Shown: positions 43,112 through 53,087, counted from the first letter of the stretch. The stretch is DNA of 64,000 nucleotides from Ricordea florida (GCA_949710005.1 OX453272.1:11050202-11114201); one strand, 5' to 3'. Made by a program: numbers and translations. The notes: a model not told the origin generated them from the letters alone.

Positions 43112-43139
43112 AGGGATCTCTTCCGAGAAGAGATCCCTA
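43112..43139. repeat. Short perfect hairpin in an intron
   Basis: 'agggatctcttc' pairs with 'gaagagatccct' around a three-base loop. Confidence 0.7.
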
Positions 43140-46100
43140 CAAGTGTCCGTTTAAAAGATAAAATTTCGGCATGCAATTCCTACGTTTCGTATAAGTGTAG
43201 TTCCATGTTGTCGCAAAAAAGATTTGCGCATAATCCGGCTGAGCGGCGTAGTACATACAGAGACAGACAAAGCATCATGGACCATTTTGGATATGCCCAT
43301 AGTCAGATGTAGGATATGCCTGTAGAAAATACCTCAAAATCTTCCTTCGGTTTTGTTATCACGGCTGTGACATGCCAAGAGAGGCCTTTCTTTCCAAACC
43401 ACTCTCCTTGCGTTTCCCTATACTTCAAAGGAAGGAATTTCATTGCCCAATCCATGATAATCAAAGCTTGCTCTGGCGTCATATTGGTGAGGATATCATC
43501 CTTTGCTACGTCCTGGTGTACTGCTCTTAAGATGTGGGCTTTCCATCGCTCAATCTTGTCTATAGAGTTACTAATGTCATGCTCTAGTTCCTCCTTTTCG
43601 TCTTGATATCTAAAAATCAAAATAAAAAAGTTGATGGTTTCGTTCTGTTATCAAAGCTGTAATTATAATTTCTTGACGTTTTAGGGCGACATCATTTGCT
43701 TGTTTTTGCACGGTATATTTTTCCTGATCCCGGCTTTGTTTAATGATGTAAGCGCGGCATTGTTTCCGAAGTCAAAAAACCGTAGAATTCAGTCACCTGA
43801 GCCACCCATTTCCAATTGCAAAAAAGGTGATTAAGATGTGACAATTAGAAATCTTACTCTTCATAATCAGGTAAAATTACAATATATATCTTCTCGGGAT
43901 ATCCTGTGAAGAAATTTTTTTATATGTGTAAAATGAAACGATTAACGATAAACTGAACAAGGCAAAATCTGTTTGGGGAGAAATCTGTCTTCTTTCTTTG
44001 GTTTTGACTGCAAGTTTAGGTTAGGTTTAGGTTTTTGGTTTTGAAAGAAGAAGACTATAGAACATGGTATCAGTAACCGTTTACCTGAAGTGAAGGTCTC
44101 TTGATGACAATACAAGTTCTATTTCATCAAGAACATTCTTGATATTGTCGCAGCTTTGACATGATTTCGTGTGCTCATGCTCACAGAGATGATCTTCAGG
44201 GTCAGACAACGCAAATACCCGGCAATGATCAGCACACTGGCTTTCTTCAGAAACGCGGATCTTGAAGTTTGTCTTAAGGTAGCTTTTACCAGCTTTCAAG
44301 CGATCTTTAGCACTTTGAACCCAGGCTGAACTTTTACCTTTAAAAAGGCACGCTGATATTACCACTCCTTTTTTTAATTACTACTATTTAAGATAAAGCC
44401 GCTCATACATGCTCAATTGCGTTAAGAGGCAAGGGCTTTGTTAAAATTGCACAGTATAAAATATAGAAGAAATATAAAGTTCAAAAATTAAATTGGCCTG
44501 GGAGGTTGGGTGGTTTGAGTGTTAAAGGTGCACTGAAAAATAGCATTATATAGAAACAAAATGGGAAGATACAGGCCTCCCCGGGACAAAAACTTCAATC
44601 AACCTGAGCTTACCTAACATTCCTAGCCTGTTTACTACGTCTTCGAGTGTATCGAAGGCTTGCGAACCCTCTGTAGCGATGTTGTCAAGTCCTGCCAAAG
44701 ACTTCTTTTGTGATGCTGCACAAATCTATACAATAATGACATTTTGTTATTTTTTTCTCCTCGTGTTCATATTTCACTGCTTTTCTCATCCAGAGCTTTT
44801 GCTCTTTTATAATCCCCACCTATATGACTAAAGTAATTTTCAGTAATCAAGCCAAACAAGTACTTTAAACTAAGAGACATGACACAATGAGCTACAATGC
44901 ATATAATGATATCTTCGTGATATGTAAATGAGATAACAGAATGTAAAAAAACTCAATTTTTCTTTTTTATTTTTCGCTCTTCTTCTGATTTTGACTCGTG
45001 ATTTTGTTTTGATACGTACCTGTAAAACACTGAAGAGGGTTGACCTCCCATGTGAAAGGAAACCGGTTTCCTGACAGTACTGCTGGTATAAGTCCACAAG
45101 CCTTGAAGCAATAACTGTCCTAACCACATTTGGAATCTCCAACTTCTCCCCATTCGACAATTTTAGCGTTTTTGTTCCGTAGGCAACATCTTTCACGAAA
45201 TTTGGTCTGCTGATAAAATCTAGAAAATGGTCTACTTTACTTGAATCCAGTCGTGCGCGTGTAATGGCCTCCATCTGTGGCACTGGTTTACCCACCCCCA
45301 CCTTAGCGGCATGACTTCTTGCCTCATCTATCGCCCACATGCTTACTCCAGGAATAAGCAGCTGAAGTTGTGCTTTAGAGTAATCGTTTACAAATACTGA
45401 CAGGATTTGCCTTTTCGTAAACCAACTGTTGGCCTCTTCGTACAATTTAATGAGGCGTGATATTTCGCTAACATCAGTATCTACACTCTTTTGCTTCCTT
45501 TTTTTCTGCATATGTTTCATCAACTCTGAAAGCAATTCTATGGCTTGCCCTGGAGCAAGGTAATCCAGAGCCACTTCAACGATCTCTTTCCCCTTCTGTC
45601 TGTAATATCTCTGTGTGCTTGGTGCAGCTTCCTTCCAAGGTATAGTCAACTGACGAACCACTGGATCTACCCTACCATGAGCACGAGGAGCTGAGCGGAT
45701 AAACTCATTCACCGCTGTCAGTCCCGATTTCACACATGGAGTAGAACACCATTCATATGACATGTCTTCTTCTGGCAATGACTCATCTAGAGGACTACCA
45801 ATGCTCACTACATGTTCATTACATTCAGCCTAGAAAAATAAAGAGCAATGTAGATGATTAATATCTGTGAACTAATCTGTCGTTTATGTTAAGTGTTAAA
45901 TCAATGCATGAGTAAAAATAAACATACCGGAAACTCATCCACAAGACGATTTTCTCTAACGTTTACGAAGTCGCCTAATTCAGTGGTAGGGTTTGAATCC
46001 AAAGGACCCGCCTGTTCCTAAAGACGTAATTAAATGATAATAAGAGTTAATGTTTATTTTTGATTCACTCATTTACTTACTGCTAGAGGAACTTCGAAAG

Positions 46101-46439
46101 AAACTCCACTTGAAAATAGAAGAAAAAGAATAGACGGAAAAGAAAATGGTGAAAAAAATAAATGATTTCAAGAGGGGTATTCGAAAATTTATTGAAATAA
46201 GGAAAATATTATTCATGGTAGATGACTGTAAATGTGCGTGGAGAATTTTAAACCGTATTTTAGTTTTTATAAAAGGATCAGCAATAGCCAAATACCGTTC
46301 AACGGATTGTAGGGGAAGCGTACCCGAAAGGAAACTCACCACATGGTTTTTAAGATCGCCATAAGGAGGATTCTCAACATCGCCTGTTTGTTCGGATGTC
46401 ACCTGGTAAATGTAAAATATTACAAATAGGGACTTATTG

Positions 46440-46620
46440 AATGAAGTTCAAACGAGGGAAAGGAAGAAAAGAATGAAATAACGAACGAAAGGACGAACGC
46501 ACATACAGGAGAATGAATGAATGAAAAAAAAAACATGTGATTGAGCGATCAAGTGGGTGAGTGAAGAATTGAAGAAATGAAAGAACGAGTGGATTGATGA
46601 GAGGGATCCTATGCAGAACT
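46440..46620. repeat. Degenerate 'gaa(c/t)gaa' simple repeat
   Basis: Repeated gaacgaa, gaatgaa and gagtga words in an intron-like stretch of the decayed gene. Confidence 0.6.
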
Positions 46621-47819
46621 CTGAGCGATATAAATAATATCCTAATGCATCAGTCAATTCCAGCTGCGCCCAGCGCCCCTCCTCTTCCGGGTTCACCCCC
46701 GGGCATTGGCATTTTTTTTGCCTTGGATCGCAAATTCCCGGGGGGTGGGGATTCTTGAGCTGTCAAATCCCCCCGGGGTGGGGACGAGAAAAGAGGGCAA
46801 ATGCCCCGTCCTCCGTCGACACTGCAACATTTTTCATTGATTTCACAGTCGAATCGTGCCCTTTTAAACATTGTAATGTGCGATTTTTAGTTTCAAGTTT
46901 CTAACTGCCTGATTTTCTTGTAAAAAGTAAGGGTAAGACACCATGGGATTGAACTGCTCTAGTAACCACAGCGACTCATAATTCAGACTTTACTGCTAAA
47001 TTTGCAAATAAACAAAAAAATCGCGTGACCAACGGAAACACTTTTGAGTTTAAAATATACTCACCTGAAGTATTTGTGTTTCTCTTTTCCCTCTTTCTTC
47101 TAAATGTAATTTTCTGCACCTTATGCATATACCTAGAATTTAAAGAACAGAATGAGTAAGTATTGGAAAAAAAGAAAGAAAGAAGAAAGAGGGAAACTGA
47201 GTAAACCACACAGTTCACAAATACCTGATCCAATGGGCACGAGAAGTCCCCAGTAAACTTGAATCTCTTTTGAAATGTCCAACGAAATCCCTTTGTCAGG
47301 CTTAGCCCTGCTTCGGCCATGAAGTGGATGATGGCATGTTGTAACTGGTCTACTTGAATTCCAGATAGTACCCAAAATATCTCTGTGCAGGGGACAGATT
47401 GTGAGCGTTTCACCATCTTCATCAAATAACCCAGCTCTCAAAAGTATCAGTTGCCATTCACCTTTGATGTTTGCTTGAGATGTTTTCAACCATTGAAGGT
47501 GACTGGTTATATCTCTCCTGCAACTACGGAGTGGAACGTACTCTTTGATGTTACGATAGTGCTTCGAATTGCCACATGGTATCGACGAGTGTTTCGAAAA
47601 CGAGCAAGTTAGACTTGCAGCCATAGAAGAAAATGTTAAGCCAAAATACGACCCTGTCTTCTGCAATATAGGTTTAACGACGTCTTGTATGAATTGAAAT
47701 GTTTTTACTGAACGTTCGTGCTTTCCCGCCAAAGCAATCTAGATAGAGGAAAATCGCAGGCCGCTTGGTTCGCGGGCTCGAAACAAAGATGGAGTAGAGG
47801 GAATATGGGGGTTCTGGGA

Positions 47820-47880
47820 CAAAAAAAAAATGTGTAAAAAATGTGTAAAAAATGTGTAAAAAATGTGTAAAAAATGTGTG
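47820..47880. repeat. Five-fold tandem repeat at the left edge of the Polinton-like element
   Basis: Five consecutive units of 'aaaaatgtgta' (11-12 bp) after a poly-A run. The DNA to the left looks like the first exon and promoter side of the decayed gene; to the right starts virus-like coding DNA. I infer that the element's left terminus lies near 47815, but no terminal inverted repeat can be checked because the right end is outside the window. Confidence 0.6.
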
Positions 47881-47934
47881 GAAATTTATCAAGAATTTAT
47901 TCAAAGATTTACAAAATAAAATTGAATTTAATTA

Positions 47935-47970
47935 CGATTTAAAAACAAAAAAAATAATAAAAAAGTATAA
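47935..47970 (+). promoter_or_regulatory. Putative element promoter before the zinc-repeat gene
   Basis: 'gatttaaaaac' followed by an A-rich stretch 'aataaaaaagtataa' and ATG at 47971. This is the plus-strand example of the box found before the minus-strand genes. Confidence 0.5.
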
Positions 47971-48774
47971 ATGGAAGAGTTACAAAAGAAAACAGTTATA
48001 GAATTGAAAGAAATTGCTCGCAAACATATTGGTAGAGGATTTTCTAAATTACGACTTAAACCCCAACTAATTGAAGCGTTAAGTAATATTCCGAAAGTTA
48101 TGGAAGAGATGCAAAATAATATTCAAAACCCACCCACCCCTATACCTACTACTAATCTTCCCCAACCATTATCAAGTACGCCGTTGGATACACCACAACC
48201 AAAACCGTCATATTATCCTCAAATACCATATCCTCAAACACCATATCCTCAACCACCGTACTATCCACAACCATATCCACCATACTATCCACCATATCCT
48301 CAACCGCAACCATATCCTCAACCGCAACCATATCTACCATATCCTCAACCACCATACTATCCGGAAGTTATGGAAGAGACGCAAAATCTTGAGGAACAAA
48401 CTCCCTCACCTCAACCTGAAACTATTAAATATCATTATTATTGTATTCATAAAAGGCAGAAATCAAGATGTAAAGAGTGTGGAGGATCACAAATATGTGA
48501 ACATAATAGAAATAAAGCTTATTGTAAAGATTGTGGAGGATCTCAAATATGTGAACATAAAAAACAAAGATCGCATTGTAAAGAGTGTAAAGGATCTCAA
48601 ATATGTGTACATAAAAAACAAAAGGCACGTTGTAAAGACTGTAAAGGTACAGGAATATGTATTCATGGAAGACAAAAAAGTTTTTGTAAAGAGTGTGGAG
48701 GGTCTCAAATATGCGAACACAATAGACAGAAGGCATTTTGTAAAGAATGTTATGAAAAACAACAAAAACATTAA
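47971..48774 (+). CDS. SAP/Rho_N-like, Pro/Tyr-repeat, Cys/His zinc-knuckle repeat protein
   Basis: A 267-residue protein in three parts. Residues 1-45 ('LQKKTVIELKEIARKH', 'SKLRLKPQLIEAL') resemble a SAP or Rho_N helix-extended-helix fold, suggesting nucleic-acid binding. Residues about 50-140 are Pro/Tyr/Gln-rich with tandem YPQPPYYPQP-like units. Residues 150-262 are five to six tandem copies of about 18 residues with the pattern C-x-H-x6-C-x2-C (for example 'ICEHNRNKAYCKDCGGSQ'), which would bind zinc. Such repeats are common in protist and virus proteins of unknown role. It is the only plus-strand gene at this end and converges on the large minus-strand gene. Role unknown; DNA packaging or regulation is a guess. 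Confidence 0.7.
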   Translation: MEELQKKTVIELKEIARKHIGRGFSKLRLKPQLIEALSNIPKVMEEMQNNIQNPPTPIPTTNLPQPLSSTPLDTPQPKPSYYPQIPYPQTPYPQPPYYPQPYPPYYPPYPQPQPYPQPQPYLPYPQPPYYPEVMEETQNLEEQTPSPQPETIKYHYYCIHKRQKSRCKECGGSQICEHNRNKAYCKDCGGSQICEHKKQRSHCKECKGSQICVHKKQKARCKDCKGTGICIHGRQKSFCKECGGSQICEHNRQKAFCKECYEKQQKH

Positions 48775-49017
48775 GTTATATAACGCAAGTAAGTGTTACA
48801 TAACAAAAATTTACCTTATGACTCATCTACAGAATTTGCATTTACGTAATCACATTCCTGAGCGACGTTAGAAACCGACCTTTTTAAAGTAAACATAAAA
48901 TCTACTTTTCGATTTCAAATCCGCTTTACATTTTGCTTGTTGCTATGTCGTAAAAGTATGCAATCTATTGTTCTACACGTGAACACTAATTTACAAACAA
49001 TGATAATCACGTGAAAT
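48775..49017. other. Intergenic gap between convergent genes
   Basis: AT-rich, about 240 bases. Presumably holds both 3' ends; no strong hairpin terminator was recognised. Confidence 0.5.
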
Positions 49018-50655
49018 TTACCGAAATAGATACCACGCTAAACCTCCGCTTATAATTATAAATGTTAATATGTTGGTTTCATGTTGCGAGGTCACGTCCG
49101 ACTTTTCATTCAGGTACTTCCCTTCGGTCAGAGTTGTGGATTTTGGTTTCCCTCCGGGGTTTTCCGTTGGTTTCACTTCATTCTGATCCTTCCCTTCGGT
49201 TAGTAAAGTTTTTGGATTTGTCTCAACTAAATGAGGTAACTTTACCTTTGAAGATCCCATGTTATGACTTATTCCAACCGGCTTTGATTCAGTGTTTAGG
49301 GAATTATTCACTCCAAATTTCATATCACCAGTCGCTTTCATAAGTTTGTTATTATATCCAACCACGCTTTCTGTATTTATGATCATATTACTAGGCATCA
49401 ACCACACACCAGGAGCAATAGCTAAATCAAGTCGTAATTTCGATTCCTGTACAGCTAATTGATATCTTTGTATGGAACTAGAAATGTCATTCTCAATAAC
49501 ACTACTTTCAAATAAAGCTAAGAATTCTTGTTGTGTTTCGATCGCTCCACCACCATTACCATAAATTGAATTTCTAGTGTTGACTTGCGCTCCCAATATA
49601 CAGTAAACAAAAGCTTCAGCGGATCGATTCAATCTACCGAGTCCGGCTTTAGTGAGTCCATGACCACTTGTTGGGATAAACCAAGCATATTTGAAATCAG
49701 CAAAATCATCATTACGGATAAATGAGATTAGATTACCTTTTTCCTTCTTACCTCCATCATCAGCAAATTTACCACCTTCACCGGGCCATTGATCTGCTTC
49801 ATGATCGTAATTTCTTACAATATGCACATTTTGATATCCCCCTCCTTTTCCATGAAATCCAGCGCCATAATCAAGGAATATATCTCCCAATCCACTATTT
49901 CTACCACCTTTCCATCTAAAGTCACCCGAAGGCTGGGACCCGCTCCGCGGAGAGTCAGAATTATTACTAACCCCAAATTCAGCGCACAATCTTTGATATG
50001 CAACTTTACTATAGGGATTATTATTTATCACAAAAGGCTGCTCATCTGGTAAAGGTAGTTTCAATTCATATAATATCCGTCTTATTGTGAAATATATATG
50101 AAACTTTATAAAGCTATTCACTACTTTAGGATAATTTAAACTCTCGAAAGGACTTATTCCGCATCCAGATGTAGCACACCATACTGCAAAGTTAAGTTGT
50201 TGAGGCCAATAATTCATATCTGGTGTGTTCAACCATTTTCTACTTTGCTTACCAAATTTGAAAGTAACAACTTGTGATGTAAATATGTTTCTCATCTTTG
50301 CTGTGAATTTCTTCGTATTTGACACGTATATATCCAGTGAGGTTAGCATTTTTGTTATATCACTTGTAAAGTCATCAAAGTTAATAGCTGGTATAGGATA
50401 GGATTGATTTGTTAATGTTAAACTCTTTGGGAATGAACTCAATTCTGTATCATTCAAGCCTAAATCTTTCCATAAAAGTCTTTTCAAACGAGGTGATAGG
50501 TCATCAGTCCATGTTTTTCCGGTAGGATCATCATTTGACATTATTGTTGTACCATTAACTTTCCATTTAATGTATCCTCCATATTGATCAGGTACAAATA
50601 TAAATTTATCGAGGTCAGCCTTTGGATACTTTTTTTTGAAATCATTGAGTGTCAT
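49018..50655 (-). CDS. Large C-terminally anchored structural candidate of the Polinton-like element
   Basis: 545 residues when started at the internal ATG at 50655, the eleventh codon of the longer frame; I prefer this start because the promoter-like box ends right before it. The body shows no family I can name with certainty; it has Gly/Asp-rich loops ('GAGFHGKGGGY', 'GEGGKFADDGGKKEKG') and a conserved-looking C-terminal domain ('SIQRYQLAVQESKLRLDLA', 'INTESVVGYNNKLMKATG'). The tail contains two 'LTEGK' repeats and ends in a single hydrophobic helix ('ILTFIIISGGLAWYLF') with one Arg after it, so the protein would be membrane-anchored with a large domain outside. It is the largest gene of the cluster after the polymerase. 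Minor capsid, penton-associated or attachment protein are all possible. Confidence 0.65.
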   Translation of the reverse strand: MTLNDFKKKYPKADLDKFIFVPDQYGGYIKWKVNGTTIMSNDDPTGKTWTDDLSPRLKRLLWKDLGLNDTELSSFPKSLTLTNQSYPIPAINFDDFTSDITKMLTSLDIYVSNTKKFTAKMRNIFTSQVVTFKFGKQSRKWLNTPDMNYWPQQLNFAVWCATSGCGISPFESLNYPKVVNSFIKFHIYFTIRRILYELKLPLPDEQPFVINNNPYSKVAYQRLCAEFGVSNNSDSPRSGSQPSGDFRWKGGRNSGLGDIFLDYGAGFHGKGGGYQNVHIVRNYDHEADQWPGEGGKFADDGGKKEKGNLISFIRNDDFADFKYAWFIPTSGHGLTKAGLGRLNRSAEAFVYCILGAQVNTRNSIYGNGGGAIETQQEFLALFESSVIENDISSSIQRYQLAVQESKLRLDLAIAPGVWLMPSNMIINTESVVGYNNKLMKATGDMKFGVNNSLNTESKPVGISHNMGSSKVKLPHLVETNPKTLLTEGKDQNEVKPTENPGGKPKSTTLTEGKYLNEKSDVTSQHETNILTFIIISGGLAWYLFR

Positions 50656-50697
50656 TTTATTCCTTATGTTTAGAATAAGATGCAAAGTCTTTAGACC
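50656..50697 (-). promoter_or_regulatory. Putative element promoter before the large anchored protein
   Basis: Minus strand: 'ggtctaaagactttgc', then an A/T stretch ending 'aaggaataaa' at the ATG. A weaker version of the box. Confidence 0.45.
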
Positions 50698-50782
50698 GGC
50701 TTCGCCGATATGTTTTTAAATCACCTCCAGGTTCTCCTCCAGTTTTTTTTCTAACACCGTTCTTTTCTAATACCAATTTCAT
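50657..50782 (-). CDS. Possible 41-codon basic micro-protein
   Basis: ATG at 50782, stop at 50657, ending two bases before the ATG of the large anchored protein. Composition is basic with a central 'TGGEPGGD' and 'TYRRSRSKDF'. It fills part of an otherwise empty gap in a densely coded cluster. A short, basic, Gly/Arg-containing product could be a core or DNA-binding peptide, but there is no clear promoter box and no family match, so it may be chance. Confidence 0.3.
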   Translation of the reverse strand: MKLVLEKNGVRKKTGGEPGGDLKTYRRSRSKDFASYSKHKE

Positions 50783-50866
50783 AATTCCATCCTACAGGTG
50801 TTTTCTCAAATTGCATTTTTAATGTGCGGGACCGGTTAACTCTTTCAATATATCCGCACGAACCTC

Positions 50867-51448
50867 TCACCTTATCTGCGACATATTTAGGTTTTTTTCA
50901 GTATCTCTAAGAAATTTTTGACGGATTTCCAGTTTTAGTTTTTCAAACTTTTTTAACTCTTCTAAAATTATAGAAAATTCTTGATCGGATATAACATTAT
51001 CTCTCAATGCTTTTGAAACTAAATCTTGAATGGTATTTAGCTTTGCTTTTGCTAGAGATACAGTCTGTTCATGTTTACTAACTTTATGAGAAAGTCTTTT
51101 TGATGCAACACCACATCCAACCGACACCCCACCACAAACACCGCCCACAACGCCCAACGGTATACCAACAATAGCACCGAAACCAGTAAGAGAAGTTCCC
51201 AATCCACTTGCAGATAGAATAACTGAAAACAACCCACTACCAACACTGATTTTTGTAAATATTCCTCTTGCCCGATTATACTTTTTCCTTACTTCCTCAT
51301 AATGTTTAATTTCCTTCTCAAGATTTTGTAACATTTCACACGATTTTTGCAGTCTGAAATTATTTTGATCCCCATTAATAGGCAATTGTGGATAAATTGA
51401 GCTTTGCTCGGGGCCGGCTATGCCATAAATTTTATTGTACTCGTCCAT
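50867..51448 (-). CDS. Glycine-rich hydrophobic protein, 193 aa
   Basis: Residues 1-60 are soluble with a likely coiled coil ('EMLQNLEKEIKHYEEVRKKY'). Residues about 65-110 form a long glycine-rich hydrophobic hairpin ('LGTSLTGFGAIVGIPLGVVG'), the kind that inserts into or destabilises membranes. The rest is helical and charged ('QEFSIILEELKKFEKLKLEI'). I do not know a named family. It lies between the micro-ORF and the small beta-rich protein with gaps of 84 and 10 bases, and has its own upstream box. A role in virion membrane penetration or assembly is an inference from the hydrophobic hairpin. Confidence 0.65.
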   Translation of the reverse strand: MDEYNKIYGIAGPEQSSIYPQLPINGDQNNFRLQKSCEMLQNLEKEIKHYEEVRKKYNRARGIFTKISVGSGLFSVILSASGLGTSLTGFGAIVGIPLGVVGGVCGGVSVGCGVASKRLSHKVSKHEQTVSLAKAKLNTIQDLVSKALRDNVISDQEFSIILEELKKFEKLKLEIRQKFLRDTEKNLNMSQIR

Positions 51449-51480
51449 ATTTTACTGATCAACGTGAAATCTTTAAATTG
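51449..51480 (-). promoter_or_regulatory. Putative element promoter before the glycine-rich protein
   Basis: Minus strand: 'tttaaagatttcacg' then 'ttgatcagtaaaat' and ATG. Confidence 0.6.
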
Positions 51481-51860
51481 ATACGAATTCGTACAGTATT
51501 AGAAATTAACTTTGTTCCATTTTTATCTAAAATCCATAATGTAAAGTGGTTCACAGGATTTTTGGTATACGGAATTCTTAAACAAGGATACTTTTTGGAT
51601 GGTATAACAGCTAGTAGTTGTGAAGGGTTAAGTTCTACATTTCCTCCGAGAGGGATACGATTGTAATATGAAGACTTTGGTTCAATAAGATCACACATTA
51701 AGTATAATGAATTTTCAGAAGTCGCATTAGTAATGGAACTATCTAGCATTTGTATCTCTTTTACATTGTATAATGGCGGATCTAAATAAATTGTTGTTTC
51801 AGTAGTTAACATTGTTATAGATAGAAAAGTCATTATTTCCTCCTTACGTTGGTTATTCAT
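51459..51860 (-). CDS. Small beta-rich protein, 133 aa
   Basis: Predicted mainly beta by eye: alternating hydrophobic residues in 'FLSITMLTTETTIYLDPPLY', 'NSLYLMCDLIEP', 'HFTLWILDKNGTKLI' and 'TVRIRINLKI'. No membrane segment. Starts nine bases after the coiled-coil gene ends, so its promoter box overlaps that gene's last codons. A single jelly-roll or Ig-like minor structural protein would fit its size and position among structural genes, but no catalytic or family motif proves it. The ATG at 51860 is the one placed correctly relative to the upstream box. Confidence 0.55.
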   Translation of the reverse strand: MNNQRKEEIMTFLSITMLTTETTIYLDPPLYNVKEIQMLDSSITNATSENSLYLMCDLIEPKSSYYNRIPLGGNVELNPSQLLAVIPSKKYPCLRIPYTKNPVNHFTLWILDKNGTKLISNTVRIRINLKISR

Positions 51861-51897
51861 TATTTTTACTTATCTCCTCTTCTTGTTTTTAAACTGT
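51861..51897 (-). promoter_or_regulatory. Putative element promoter overlapping the 3' end of the coiled-coil gene
   Basis: Minus strand: 'gtttaaaaacaagaagagg' then 'agataagtaaaaata' and ATG. The box coincides with codons for the lysine/arginine-rich tail of the upstream gene. Confidence 0.5.
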
Positions 51898-53087
51898 TCT
51901 ACAAAATATAGAACCACAACCATTATTAACAACCAAGCATTCTTACCTAAAAATCCAATAACCTCACCTGCTGTTTTGAAAAGAAAGCTTACGATAGCTC
52001 CAACCATTCCAGGCAATATTTCACCGAGTTTCTTACCAATAGTTTTCAACCCATTACCAACGCCTTTACCTAATGTTTTTAGACCATTAGAAAGATTAGA
52101 AACTATAACACCAATTACTACACCTACTGCACTTACAACAGCAAATACTGTAAAACCATACTTTTTGAAGATGTACTTTATACGTTCACGTAATGGTAGA
52201 TTTTTAAGTATTTCATCTTTTCGTCTCCCGATATCTGATACTTGTTCATCGTTTAATAATATGTTCTTTCTCGCTAGTTCCTGATATTTATCAACCTCAG
52301 CCTGTAAACGATCCCTACTTTTTTCTACTTTTGTTAAATTGGATTGCCCCTTCTTATACTTATCTATTTCGTCTTTGTATCCATTCATTTCATTCAAAAG
52401 TTTCTCTCTCTGTATTTTTAATTCTATATTCTCTTTAACAGTTGGATCAAAAAGACTTTTATTTTCGGCTATTTCCATTTGTTGTCTCTCAATGATTTCG
52501 CGCATTTCTTTTTCTTTTTCCACATAGCTATTTATCTCCAGGGGGCGCACTTCTATGGTTCTTTCCATTACATTTACTGCATTAAGTAATTCCCTATTTC
52601 GTTCATTAGCTTCCGCCAATTGTGATACAACACCATCATATCTTTCAAGCATGGTTTTATAATCAGCACCTAACGCTTTTATTATTGTTTTTCCCAAACC
52701 ATCAACTTTTATCACCCCATCTTTATCAATCAATATATGTTCTGCGGCATTACTCTGGCCACTCAATTTAACCTTTAAATTCCCTTCCTTATCCCATTCT
52801 GCTGTAAATGGAGAATCCAAAGGGTTGAAATTTGGAAATATACGTTTGATATGTTGTAGTGCATCTCTCCTTTCATCATATTTATCACTAGGTATTTTGG
52901 GTCTAGCACCCTCCTCCTCATAATCCCTACCGCCAAATGAGCTTTCTTCCTCCTTATCCTCATTGTCAATTAGACTAGTGGTGGATGATATTGGATCCAT
53001 TTCCATATTTTCAGCATCAACATCATCGTCTAAATCAGTTGGTTCAAAGTTTGGTATTTCTTTAGGTATATCTCCTCCTTCTGCCAT
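51870..53087 (-). CDS. Coiled-coil protein with a C-terminal membrane domain, 405 aa
   Basis: The first about 75 residues are acidic and serine-rich ('PTDLDDDVDAENMEMD'). Residues about 150-285 form a long coiled coil ('RQQMEIAENKSLFDPTVKEN', 'KVEKSRDRLQAEVDKYQELA'). From about residue 305 there is a hydrophobic region with at least two membrane segments ('FAVVSAVGVVIGVIVSNL' and 'WLLIMVVVLYFVEQF'), separated by an amphipathic glycine-rich part ('LKTLGKGVGNGLKTIGKKLG', then 'MVGAIVSFLFKTAGEVIGFL'). It ends in a lysine/arginine cluster. Likely a virion membrane or assembly protein; no named family. It has a good upstream box and stands 70 bases after the 118-residue gene. Confidence 0.65.
   Translation of the reverse strand: MAEGGDIPKEIPNFEPTDLDDDVDAENMEMDPISSTTSLIDNEDKEEESSFGGRDYEEEGARPKIPSDKYDERRDALQHIKRIFPNFNPLDSPFTAEWDKEGNLKVKLSGQSNAAEHILIDKDGVIKVDGLGKTIIKALGADYKTMLERYDGVVSQLAEANERNRELLNAVNVMERTIEVRPLEINSYVEKEKEMREIIERQQMEIAENKSLFDPTVKENIELKIQREKLLNEMNGYKDEIDKYKKGQSNLTKVEKSRDRLQAEVDKYQELARKNILLNDEQVSDIGRRKDEILKNLPLRERIKYIFKKYGFTVFAVVSAVGVVIGVIVSNLSNGLKTLGKGVGNGLKTIGKKLGEILPGMVGAIVSFLFKTAGEVIGFLGKNAWLLIMVVVLYFVEQFKNKKRR

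Larger units (their letters stand above)
41415..47732 (-). pseudogene. Decayed nine-exon gene of an unrecognised family with a C2H2-like finger, possibly transposon-derived
   Basis: Minus-strand exons with usable splice sites: 47732-47225, 47132-47065, 46402-46340, 46018-45930, 45832-45020, 44722-44615, 44338-44090, 43611-43334 and 42669-41415. Several joins keep the frame. Visible features are a helical middle region (45.0-45.8 kb), a Cys/His cluster in the seventh exon ('CADHC', 'CEHEH', 'CQSC'), then 'RSDNAGCYHCALLLLS' and 'DFSESNSGKHICDR' in the last exon, and a C2H2-like finger ('CPQPGCIKLFKT' with 'HQDFGKH'). The D-rich words in the last exon recall an RNase-H-like transposase core, but this is only a guess. 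In the last exon there is a one-base frameshift near 42420 and two in-frame stops near 41750 that look like CAG to TAG and CGA to TGA changes. Retained introns mean it is not a processed copy. Confidence 0.6.

Noticed and set aside
47674-47904. Open frame of 76 codons on the minus strand at the left element edge
   Set aside because: Half of it is the translated tandem repeat; the rest overlaps the promoter side of the decayed gene.
48420-48770. Regularly spaced direct repeats of about 54 bases that look CRISPR-like
   Set aside because: They translate into the C-x-H-x6-C-x2-C repeats of an open frame, in a eukaryotic context.
48389-48871. Open frame of 160 codons overlapping the zinc-repeat gene
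   Set aside because: Second-frame reading of the same repeats; the cysteine pattern supports the other frame.
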